From Cellulosilyticum sp. (GTDB taxonomy: Bacteria > Bacillota > Clostridia > Lachnospirales > Cellulosilyticaceae): a stretch of 35,856 bases of DNA. The stretch lies in NCBI GenBank assembly GCA_029851645.1, contig JARKVN010000138.1:1-35856 (forward strand). Reading direction: 5' to 3'. The notes beneath the pieces are model-generated. The model did not search any database, was not told the DNA's origin, and worked only from the letters and a program-made list of their open reading frames with translations. Each line of letters opens with the position of its first letter. Position 1 is the first letter of the stretch. A program made the translations under genes and the position numbers. Shown here piece after piece: positions 24,774-32,166 of the stretch.

Positions 24774-25748
24774 TTATAGGATAATAGATTGTTTCATAAA
24801 CTCTACATCTTCTGGCAATAATTGAATATCTCCTGCTTTTACATTCTCTTCAATCTGTGAAATCTTTCTCGCACCACATAGTACATTAATAAGAGGACTT
24901 TGTGCAGCAAGCCATGCCATAGCTAAATTACCATAGGTGCAATTATATTTCTCACAAAGTACTTTCCATGAGTCTACACCATCTACTATTTTAGATAAGT
25001 TTTCAGGTTCATACCACTTCTTACCTGCTCTAGTACTACCTGGTTCTGGTACAAAGTCCTTTCGAATCTTTCCAGTTAATAGCCCTTGCTCTAAAGGCGA
25101 ATAAGCCTGAAAGGTGATATGATGTTTAAGAGCTGTTGGTAATACTTCTTCTTCAACACGTGTATCCATTAAATTATACTTTTCTTGAATGATATCTAAC
25201 TCGCCATATTTAATGTATTCTTCAATATGCCAAGCGGACATATTAGAACCACCAATGGCACGAATTTTACCTTGTTTTTTTAGGAGCATTAAAGCTTCCA
25301 TTGTCTCTTCTACAGGCACAATAAATGGTTCAACCGACTGCCAATGTGTAAATAAAATATCAATGTAATCTGTTTTTAGACGACGTAAACTTTGCTCTAC
25401 AGAATCTATAATCGCACCTTTTGTTAGGTTTTTATAAACCTCTTTTCCATCTCTTGAAAAATAATAGCTTCCTTCTGTTCGATCAAACATTAAGCCACAC
25501 TTAGTAGATAAAATGACTTGATTTCTTCTATCACAAATGGCTTTTCCAACTACTTCTTCGCTATGCCCCATCCCATAAACAGGCGCTGTATCTACTAAAT
25601 TAATCCCTAAATCCAGTGCTGCATGAATGGTTCTAATAGATTCTGTATCATCATTATCTCCCCACCATGAGCCCCCTCCAATAGCCCATGTTCCTAGTCC
25701 TAATCTAGAAACCTCAATTCCTGACTTACCAACTTGCATCATTTCCAT
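24774..25748 (-). CDS. Aldo/keto reductase
   Basis: The 324-residue NAD(P)H-dependent oxidoreductase folds as a TIM barrel. The catalytic tetrad is complete: D53 and Y58 in DTAPVYG, K83 in STKCG and H135 in FTHWQ. The cofactor phosphate site is represented by a C-terminal segment (about 285-310, GARKISQIEENV). The subfamily resembles the general-stress YhdN/IolS-type reductases, so the physiological substrate is unknown. AGGAGG lies six bases before the ATG. A TATAAT promoter element and a dyad surround the likely start of transcription. It heads the probable operon with pncA and nadE, although a role in NAD metabolism is not implied by its chemistry, only by co-location. Confidence 0.85.
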   Translation of the reverse strand: MEMMQVGKSGIEVSRLGLGTWAIGGGSWWGDNDDTESIRTIHAALDLGINLVDTAPVYGMGHSEEVVGKAICDRRNQVILSTKCGLMFDRTEGSYYFSRDGKEVYKNLTKGAIIDSVEQSLRRLKTDYIDILFTHWQSVEPFIVPVEETMEALMLLKKQGKIRAIGGSNMSAWHIEEYIKYGELDIIQEKYNLMDTRVEEEVLPTALKHHITFQAYSPLEQGLLTGKIRKDFVPEPGSTRAGKKWYEPENLSKIVDGVDSWKVLCEKYNCTYGNLAMAWLAAQSPLINVLCGARKISQIEENVKAGDIQLLPEDVEFMKQSIIL

Positions 25749-25781
25749 ATTTTACCTCCTACAATTTAGTTCGATTGGTCT

Positions 25782-25808
25782 AACTATACTTTTCATTATA
25801 CTATAGTT
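25782..25808 (-). promoter_or_regulatory. -10 element flanked by an inverted repeat upstream of the aldo/keto reductase
   Basis: AACTATA (25782-25788) and TATAGTT (25802-25808) flank TATAAT (25795-25800, minus strand). This is consistent with an operator around the -10, but the AT-rich context makes chance possible. Confidence 0.3.
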
Positions 25809-25834
25809 TATTAGATATCGTATAGAGAAAGCAA

Positions 25835-25865
25835 GGGCGAAAAGCTTATTTCAAGCCTTTCGCCC
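25835..25865 (-). terminator. Hairpin after pnuC, probable terminator
   Basis: GGGCGAAAGGCTT pairs with AAGCTTTTCGCCC on the minus strand (one G-U wobble) around five bases, followed by a short T-rich stretch interrupted by G. It lies about 125 bases past the pnuC stop. I see nothing else in the gap 25866-25990. Confidence 0.5.
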
Positions 25866-25990
25866 ATTATTATCATCAAAGATTCGTATTTACAGACTTT
25901 TTTTCACACGCTCTTGGTTGTGTCATTTAGTAGAAAATTCCTTGCTACATTGTAATTTGTGTACTGTTTTAGCTCAATCTCGTGTAGACA

Positions 25991-26677
25991 CTATCTAGGA
26001 CATTGTTTGGATAGTTTTTTCCAATTATAGTATCCATATACCGAATTAAACAAATATGCAATCCACATTACTACCATCGTAATTGCCGAAGAATCTTTTC
26101 CTATCAATAATCCCCACATAATAACAGATACCACATTTACAATAATCCATAGTAACCATTGCTCTGCATACCGCGCCACTTGAAGAATGAGAGCAACTAC
26201 TGAAAAAATTGTAGACATTGCATCAATAAGAGCTAACTGTCCACCCATCCGAGACAATATCTTCCAGTATCCAATTACAATAGCAGCTACCACCACTAAG
26301 AGTATTGTAATCTGCTTTTTTGTCAACTCCCTACCTTTAACATCCCCACTTTCTTGATTCTTATGTCTTGACCATAAATAAAAACCAACAAAATTCATTG
26401 GAATATAATAAAATGTATTTAGCATAAACTCACCATATAAAGCATTTTGAAATGTTAAATATGCATAAATTGCTACATTGATTGTGGCGAAGAAATATGT
26501 ACTCACCTTTCCTTTTGCCGCTAATACCACTCCTAATATTCCTGTTATTCCACTTATTAAAGCAAGTAGATTATCTCCCCAAACCACACTTAATGCAATC
26601 ATAATAACGGTAGAAGAAACCAACCATATAATCTCAAATAAACTCCAATCTTCGAATATTTCCCTTACTTTTCCCAT
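25991..26677 (-). CDS. pnuC: PnuC-family nicotinamide riboside-type transporter
   Basis: The 228-residue protein has about seven membrane helices. The PnuC signature is visible: an aromatic-rich YYIPMNFVGFYLWSRH (about 90-105) and WLLWIIVNVVSVIMW (about 173-187), with a C-terminal SVYGYYNW. PnuC carries nicotinamide riboside by facilitated diffusion, and phosphorylation or breakdown inside keeps it moving. Related proteins carry thiamine (PnuT) or riboflavin (PnuX), so the substrate is inferred from the operon, which contains no thiamine or riboflavin gene. The gene overlaps the preceding kinase gene by 13 bases, so translation is coupled; its own SD is weak and 12 bases away. Confidence 0.85.
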   Translation of the reverse strand: MGKVREIFEDWSLFEIIWLVSSTVIMIALSVVWGDNLLALISGITGILGVVLAAKGKVSTYFFATINVAIYAYLTFQNALYGEFMLNTFYYIPMNFVGFYLWSRHKNQESGDVKGRELTKKQITILLVVVAAIVIGYWKILSRMGGQLALIDAMSTIFSVVALILQVARYAEQWLLWIIVNVVSVIMWGLLIGKDSSAITMVVMWIAYLFNSVYGYYNWKKLSKQCPR

Positions 26678-27576
26678 AACAATATTCTACCTTTCTCAAA
26701 TTTTTCCTTTGTTAACATCGGACCTTTTTCTCCAACTACCAATCCAGATACTTGATTTGCTTTTTCAACTGCTAGTTGATAATCATACCCTAACTTACGC
26801 ACTGCAATTATAGTTCCCATATGTGAGTCTCCTGCCCCTATGGTATCTACAACTGGCACATGCTTTGTACTAACAAACTTACCTTCCCCCTTTTCATATA
26901 AGTACGCACCTTTTTCTCCCACTGTAATAATCACTGTATTTTGGGTTCTGGAAAATAATTCTTTAGCTGCTTCTTGTACGGATTTCTTTCTAGTATGAGC
27001 AAGTGCTTCTGCTTCATTTAAATGTACTATTGCTGATAATTTATCCATTCTCTCGGTTTTCTCTTTTTCAATGTATGTGATACGAGGTCCGGGTGCGTAA
27101 TATAATATGAGTTCTCTATGATTTTCTAAGAATTCAATAATTGCCTCTCCGCCACTTCCCTCTATTTCATATCCACTTACATACACGGAGTCATATTCCT
27201 CAAGATCTAATCTTTCAAACCACTCCTTTCTAAATTCACACTCCACACCAGGAACTGTAACAAAGGTTCTTTCTCCATTCTCTTCTACCATACAAAGACA
27301 ATAGCCATTATCCATATCCTCTACGCTGATTGGACTCATATGGTTTGTCTTTCTCAATGCCTCGCCTATAAACTTCCCATACATGCCTTCTCCCACAGGG
27401 GCAAGTAAAGTACTTGGCACTCCGAAATGTTCCAAAATATTGGCTACATTATATGCACATCCTCCCACATTCATACTCTGTTTAGAGGCATAAATATCTT
27501 CCCCTGTTTTCGGCAGCCTTCCAATTTCCATAATAATATCCAACATAGCTGCACCAATTACCAAACATTTTTTCAT
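26665..27576 (-). CDS. PfkB-family sugar/nucleoside kinase
   Basis: The 303-residue protein has the two PfkB signatures: the N-terminal GG motif (GGCAYNVANILEHFG, about 38-52) and the C-terminal anion-hole/catalytic motif DTIGAGDSHMG with catalytic Asp250. ATP-binding residues follow TVGEKGAYLY. Family members phosphorylate ribose, fructose-like sugars or nucleosides. In this operon, with PnuC and an ADP-ribosylglycohydrolase-fold protein, ribose or a ribonucleoside is a reasonable substrate, but which one cannot be read from sequence. The start overlaps the stop of the upstream gene as ATGA, and GAGAGGG lies eight bases before it. Confidence 0.8.
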   Translation of the reverse strand: MKKCLVIGAAMLDIIMEIGRLPKTGEDIYASKQSMNVGGCAYNVANILEHFGVPSTLLAPVGEGMYGKFIGEALRKTNHMSPISVEDMDNGYCLCMVEENGERTFVTVPGVECEFRKEWFERLDLEEYDSVYVSGYEIEGSGGEAIIEFLENHRELILYYAPGPRITYIEKEKTERMDKLSAIVHLNEAEALAHTRKKSVQEAAKELFSRTQNTVIITVGEKGAYLYEKGEGKFVSTKHVPVVDTIGAGDSHMGTIIAVRKLGYDYQLAVEKANQVSGLVVGEKGPMLTKEKFEKGRILLWEK

Positions 27577-28565
27577 ACAATTTTCCCTCTCTTTCGCTTA
27601 AGCTCTTTTGCATAAGGAACAAAGTCAATATCATTTGCCTGATTGATTATATTTAAATACTCTTTTTCAATATCATTTACTCCTTTTATTCCACCACAAA
27701 TAGCCGTTGCCATAGCACCTATAGTATCTGTATCTCCGCCTAAATTAGCACACATGAGCGCACATTTTTTGACACCAAATGCATAGTATGCAATACTGAT
27801 AGCTGCTGGCACAGACTCTGATATATTCACTCCTGCTCCAATCAAATTATATATATTCTCTAAAAATGCCACTTCATCATCGTGATACTTTTTTGCAAAA
27901 TCAACGCCATATTGAATTCTTGTTGACAGCGAAGGAGACACTGTCGATGCTCCCAATGTCATACTATATTCTTCAACGCCCAACACATCGTCTATCATTT
28001 TATCGCGGTCTTCATATTTCATAACAGAAGCAACAGCCATAGCAATCATAGCTGCCCCTGCAATTGTAATATCACTTGTATGAGTAACTTGTGAAACTGC
28101 TGCTACATAATCACATAATTCTTTCTTTTGTTTCGGTTCAAACAATGTTCCAATCGGAGCGATTCTCATAGCCGATCCATTTGATACAGCCTCATCAGAA
28201 AATTGTTTGGCCTCCTTCCCTTCTTTGAACAAATTTAATGCCACTTTAGAGGTAGGACCCAAAATATTCTTTTCAAATGCTTTTTCTTTTTCTGCCCATG
28301 ATAACATTTTTTTTGCAATGTCACTGCTCACAGGAACGAAATCCGTTTCTATTAAACTGTCCAAAATAATCAATGCTTGTGCAGTATCATCTGTAAATTG
28401 TCCTGCTTTATATTGATACGAAATAATATTTTCTGGACATCCATCTAAAAAACTTTCTATTTTTCCATATTTCTCTAATAACTTTTTTCTACTCCAAAGT
28501 TCTGGTGGCATTCCCATTGCATCTCCAATTGCCATTCCATATAAAACGCCTAATATTTTTTCCAT
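27573..28565 (-). CDS. ADP-ribosylglycohydrolase-fold protein
   Basis: The 330-residue protein has the binuclear Mg2+ site of the ADP-ribosylglycohydrolase (DraG/ARH) family: FTDDTAQ in the N-terminal third and GGDTDTIGAMATAI near the C-terminus (about 290-305). The N-terminal segment GVLYGMAIGDAMGMPPE is also typical. Members remove ADP-ribose from proteins or cleave N-glycosidic bonds in ADP-ribose-like and nucleoside substrates. Given the operon, hydrolysis of a nucleoside such as nicotinamide riboside is possible, but reversal of protein ADP-ribosylation is equally compatible. The ATG at 28592 has no SD; the ATG at 28565 has AAGGAGA seven bases upstream. It heads the operon with the PfkB kinase and pnuC. 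Confidence 0.8.
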   Translation of the reverse strand: MEKILGVLYGMAIGDAMGMPPELWSRKKLLEKYGKIESFLDGCPENIISYQYKAGQFTDDTAQALIILDSLIETDFVPVSSDIAKKMLSWAEKEKAFEKNILGPTSKVALNLFKEGKEAKQFSDEAVSNGSAMRIAPIGTLFEPKQKKELCDYVAAVSQVTHTSDITIAGAAMIAMAVASVMKYEDRDKMIDDVLGVEEYSMTLGASTVSPSLSTRIQYGVDFAKKYHDDEVAFLENIYNLIGAGVNISESVPAAISIAYYAFGVKKCALMCANLGGDTDTIGAMATAICGGIKGVNDIEKEYLNIINQANDIDFVPYAKELKRKRGKIV

Positions 28566-28666
28566 TATATCTCTCCTTCTCTTTTTATACATATTATCAT
28601 AAGGTCTTATTTATTGCATTTAAACTTTTACTTCATAACTTTAATTTTGAAAGCTTATTAGCTCAT

Positions 28667-28709
28667 AAAAAAAGTCAGTCATGAATAGCAATCTATCCAT
28701 AACTGACAT
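28667..28709 (-). terminator. Strong intrinsic terminator after the GHL10 gene
   Basis: GTCAGTTATGGATAG pairs with CTATTCATGACTGAC over 15 positions with one wobble, around a four-base loop, followed by seven Ts on the minus strand. Confidence 0.88.
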
Positions 28710-28711
28710 TT

Positions 28712-30466
28712 TTATTTTTCGAGAAAGTTAGTCATACTTCCTAACTGAATATATTGTTTGTTTGCCCAACCTACTTTTCCAGTAGCAAGCTTTACTTTAT
28801 ACCATCCATTCAGCTCATCCACAGCAGTTACTTGTGTGCCATAAGAAACGTTCTCTACAATTTCTCGATCTGCTCTAGCACCACTTCTAATATTAAGTGA
28901 TGTTGCTGTTACAGTCCCTTGCATAGGAAAACTTACTGGTTTATGCGTGATTGTATTGTTTCCTGCGCTAGGCAGCTCTACTGGTGAGCTCATATCTACT
29001 TTAATATAGCCACTATTTGCCCAACCAACTGTCCCATTTGGCATCCTAACTTTATACCAATCTCCTAAGACATCTAAAATATTAAGTTGAGTGCCTTGTG
29101 CTACTTGTGCGACAATATCACGGTCAACTCGAGCTCCAGCACGTATATTAAGCGAAAGCGCTGTTACATTTCCTACTTTTCCAATGGCTTCTGTTGTTGT
29201 AGTCACCGTACTTTCACTATTACTTTCTATATTAGCATTTCCATCATTATTCTCCAAATGATTCTCGCTATTACCCATATTATTTTCTAATGGGTTTTCT
29301 TGACTTTCTGGCTTTTCAATATTACTTTGATTATTTTTATAAAAACTTGTGATTTTATCTTTAGATAATTGGCGATTATTTAATAAGTCTCTTAAACTAA
29401 AATAAATACTTCCATTCACTGCACTATATTTTTGGTTAACCTCTAATTGCTTATCAATTTCCTTAGCCACTGCATCTGTATAAATTCCTTGTCCAATATA
29501 AAGTTTCACTTTCGTACCACTTACTTCATTAGACCACCATTTAACTAAGGTTTCATAGTCTGCTTTACTATGTCCTATTTGCCAATAAATTTGTGGTGCA
29601 ATATAGTCAATCCACTCATTTTGAATCCATGTACGGCAGTCTGCAAAAACTGCGTAATAAGACTCACGACCTGATGTATTAGAACCGGTTGGGTCTGAAG
29701 TGCTATTCTTCCAAATACCTGGAGGACTAATACCAAATTTGATAGACTTACTATACTTACTGTTTACAGCTTTTATGGCTTGGCTCACACGTCTCACCAT
29801 ATCATTAACTGCTTCTCTTCTTGCATTTGCTACAGCCCCATCTTTTGACTCACCAGATGGTAATGGATAGGCAGAAGGATAGAAATAGTCATCAAAATGA
29901 ATCCCATCCACATTATAATAGGTAGCAATTTCATTAACAGTATCCACAATATGTTGCTTAACAGCCTCTAACTCAGGATTATAATAAAGTGCATTATTAT
30001 AACTAAATACCCAAGATGGGTTAAGTCTAGCAGGATGATTACTACTTAATGCAGCTAAATCTGTTCCTGTCGTCGTGACGCGGTAAGGATTAAGCCAGGC
30101 ATGAAACTCCATCCCTCTTTTGTGCGTTTCTTCAATCATAAACGCCATTGGATCATACCCTGGATTCTTACCTTGCTCACCTGTTAATACATCTGACCAA
30201 GGATTGATAGTAGAAGCATATAACGCATCGGCTTTAGGTCTAACTTGTACAAAGACTGTGTTAATACCTACTTCTTGAAGCACATTAAGTTTTTCAATGA
30301 ATTCGTTTTGTTGTGCTGTAATATTATTTTTAGTACTTGGATAATCTAGATTATAGACTGTAGAAATCCAAATGCCTTTCATATCATTTTCATAGCTTGC
30401 TGCCTGTAATGGTAAGGCAGAAATTAAAAGAATACAAATCATGAGCGCTGATACTATTTTTCGCAT
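28712..30466 (-). CDS. Secreted GHL10-type glycoside hydrolase-like protein with two SH3b domains
   Basis: The 584-residue protein has a signal peptide (1-22, ending LQAAS), a TIM-barrel-like glycosyl-hydrolase-like family 10 domain (about 25-370; MKGIWISTVYNLDYPS, HAWLNPYR, DGIHFDDYFYP and FGISPPGIW are typical), a low-complexity Asn/Glu/Ser-rich linker (about 385-430), and two SH3b domains at 430-491 and 517-576, which share LNIR.GAR and GWYKV/DWYKV. SH3b domains usually bind cell-wall peptides. The GHL10 family (Bacillus YngK-like) has no well-defined substrate, and wall or capsule glycan is a guess. SD GGAGG is present before the ATG. A good promoter with an overlapping cre-like site is upstream. 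It has its own terminator. Confidence 0.82.
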   Translation of the reverse strand: MRKIVSALMICILLISALPLQAASYENDMKGIWISTVYNLDYPSTKNNITAQQNEFIEKLNVLQEVGINTVFVQVRPKADALYASTINPWSDVLTGEQGKNPGYDPMAFMIEETHKRGMEFHAWLNPYRVTTTGTDLAALSSNHPARLNPSWVFSYNNALYYNPELEAVKQHIVDTVNEIATYYNVDGIHFDDYFYPSAYPLPSGESKDGAVANARREAVNDMVRRVSQAIKAVNSKYSKSIKFGISPPGIWKNSTSDPTGSNTSGRESYYAVFADCRTWIQNEWIDYIAPQIYWQIGHSKADYETLVKWWSNEVSGTKVKLYIGQGIYTDAVAKEIDKQLEVNQKYSAVNGSIYFSLRDLLNNRQLSKDKITSFYKNNQSNIEKPESQENPLENNMGNSENHLENNDGNANIESNSESTVTTTTEAIGKVGNVTALSLNIRAGARVDRDIVAQVAQGTQLNILDVLGDWYKVRMPNGTVGWANSGYIKVDMSSPVELPSAGNNTITHKPVSFPMQGTVTATSLNIRSGARADREIVENVSYGTQVTAVDELNGWYKVKLATGKVGWANKQYIQLGSMTNFLEK

Positions 30467-30520
30467 TTTCTTCCCTCCTACTTTTATCGTATTTCTTTAT
30501 ACATTTGTACGCCCTCTATG

Positions 30521-30549
30521 ATTATAAGTTTTCCCCCTCATTTTGTAAA
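30521..30549 (-). promoter_or_regulatory. Promoter of the GHL10 gene
   Basis: TTTACA (30544-30549), exactly 17 bases, TATAAT (30521-30526) on the minus strand. The -10 is perfect and the -35 has one mismatch. The predicted start near 30514 gives a leader of about 48 bases. Confidence 0.65.
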
Positions 30550-30557
30550 CGCTTATC
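30544..30557. promoter_or_regulatory. cre-like catabolite-control site over the -35 box
   Basis: TGTAAACGCTTATC matches the cre consensus TGWAARCGYTWNCW except for one base (T for C near the end). Its first six bases are the complement of the -35 box, so a CcpA-type repressor bound here would block the promoter. That is inference. Confidence 0.45.
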
Positions 30558-30602
30558 ACTTATTTGTAACAATAGTGAAATTAATCACAATATAAACGAT
30601 TT

Positions 30603-30628
30603 ATTATTGTGGAGCGCCCCAAAATAAT
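30603..30628. repeat. Imperfect 26-base palindrome after the YesN-type regulator gene
   Basis: ATTATTGTGGAGC and GCCCCAAAATAAT are complementary except at two positions, with no spacer. It is 14 bases past the regulator stop codon. With no loop and no clean U-tract it is a poor terminator; it could be an operator. Confidence 0.3.
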
Positions 30629-30642
30629 TCTATTTTCATTAG

Positions 30643-32166
30643 TTAGTTAATTTCTACTTTCTGTCCCTCTTTTATTTTGCTCTTATATTCACTAGGAGAA
30701 TATCCTGTATATTTTTTAAAAGCAGTACTAAAGTAAGGAATATTATCATAACCACACTCCATTGCTACCTGATAAATTTTTATGTCAGATAGACTGATAA
30801 GTTTCTTTGCTTCCTCCATACGACATTGATTTAAATAGTCTGTAAAGGTTATCCCTACTTCTTGTTTAAAAAGTGTACTAAAATGCCCTGGGCTAATATG
30901 TACTACATTTATTATCTTATCCATGGCTAATTGAGAATCCATAAAATGTCCCTCTATATACTGTAAAGCTTTTAAAATAGGTGGTGAGTAGGCTTTTTCA
31001 TTTTGTTGTATCACATAGTCACAAATAGCAAACAACTTTTCTCTTAAACCTTTTACTGCTTGATGAATGGTTTTATACTCTATCAGCTTTCTAAACTCCT
31101 CTACAGGATTTTCAAAAACTTGTTCAAATAAAATTTCATTCTTAGCTAGTTCACGTTGAATATTACTATATAAATTACTCCCAAAAAATTGTAAGTACAA
31201 ATAGGAGTCAGCACCTACTATTTGTAACTTTTTTTCAAGTTCCCTTAATTGCTCTTCTAATTGCTTTTTATCTCCCTTTTTAATGGTTGGTATTAAATCA
31301 TATTCCACTTCCACATAAAAGTCTTTTGGTTGCTCCAGCTTTTTTATATCCTTATAATATAAGACTTGCATACCTTCCTTTATATATCCCCATTGTAATG
31401 CCTCCTGTGCCTGTTTATGGCACATATTTAAATTTTCCAATCCTTGATATATATTACTTATACCACATATCAACAAAGTTGCTATTCCTAATTGATCGGC
31501 TCTATTCCTTATCTCTTTCCAATAATTTGTAATTTGCATCTGAATTGTTAACTTAGAAGGTGATAGTATCAATAGCTCAAATCTATTCTCTCTTTGATTT
31601 ATTAAATAGATGCCTTGCTCTCTAAAAAAGGTTATAAGCTGACTACGTGTTTCTGTACTTACTTCTACTTCTAAGATAAGCATTACACAATAATAGTCTT
31701 TTATTTCCATTAATGCTTCTTCATTGCATCCACCACACATTACATAATGATAGAGAAGTTGTTCTTTCTTATGAAAAGAATTACTTTCCGCTTCCTGATA
31801 TTTATGTATACAAGCTTTTACTATCTGTATAAGACTTCCCATATCAATAGGTTTAGACAGATAGTCTACTACTCCCATACGTAATGCCCTTCTTGCATAG
31901 GAAAAATCATCATATCCACTAAAAATAACCGCCATCAAATCTGACCTAACTTTTCTCCCTTCCTCTATGAGCTGTAGCCCATCAATATAAGGCATACGAA
32001 TATCTGATAACAATAAATCAGGATGATGTTCCTTAATTAGCTGAAGTCCGTTTCTGCCATCAGTAGCTACTCCTACAATCTGCACACCCATTTCTTCCCA
32101 AGGAATAACGGATTTTAAACCTTTTAAGATAATTTCATCATCATCACATATAACTGCTTTCATCAT
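30643..32166 (-). CDS. YesN-type response regulator with AraC-family DNA-binding domain
   Basis: This protein of 507 residues has a receiver domain at 1-125: acidic D8-D9-D10 cluster, phosphoacceptor D55 (LLLSDIRMP), S83 and K105 (DYLSKP). A central helical region of unknown role (about 130-400) follows, then a C-terminal AraC-type double helix-turn-helix (about 400-500), including CGYDNIPYFSTAFKKYTGYSP. It should be phosphorylated by the kinase next to it and activate transcription. An upstream ATG at 32241 gives a longer frame, but the ATG at 32166 has AAGGAG five bases upstream and starts the usual receiver sequence. The gene overlaps the kinase gene by 23 bases. Confidence 0.88.
   Translation of the reverse strand: MMKAVICDDDEIILKGLKSVIPWEEMGVQIVGVATDGRNGLQLIKEHHPDLLLSDIRMPYIDGLQLIEEGRKVRSDLMAVIFSGYDDFSYARRALRMGVVDYLSKPIDMGSLIQIVKACIHKYQEAESNSFHKKEQLLYHYVMCGGCNEEALMEIKDYYCVMLILEVEVSTETRSQLITFFREQGIYLINQRENRFELLILSPSKLTIQMQITNYWKEIRNRADQLGIATLLICGISNIYQGLENLNMCHKQAQEALQWGYIKEGMQVLYYKDIKKLEQPKDFYVEVEYDLIPTIKKGDKKQLEEQLRELEKKLQIVGADSYLYLQFFGSNLYSNIQRELAKNEILFEQVFENPVEEFRKLIEYKTIHQAVKGLREKLFAICDYVIQQNEKAYSPPILKALQYIEGHFMDSQLAMDKIINVVHISPGHFSTLFKQEVGITFTDYLNQCRMEEAKKLISLSDIKIYQVAMECGYDNIPYFSTAFKKYTGYSPSEYKSKIKEGQKVEIN

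Noticed and set aside
28566-28666. NAD+-sensing or other riboswitch before the hydrolase-kinase-pnuC operon
   Set aside because: The leader is short and AT-rich with no stable structured element that I can see.
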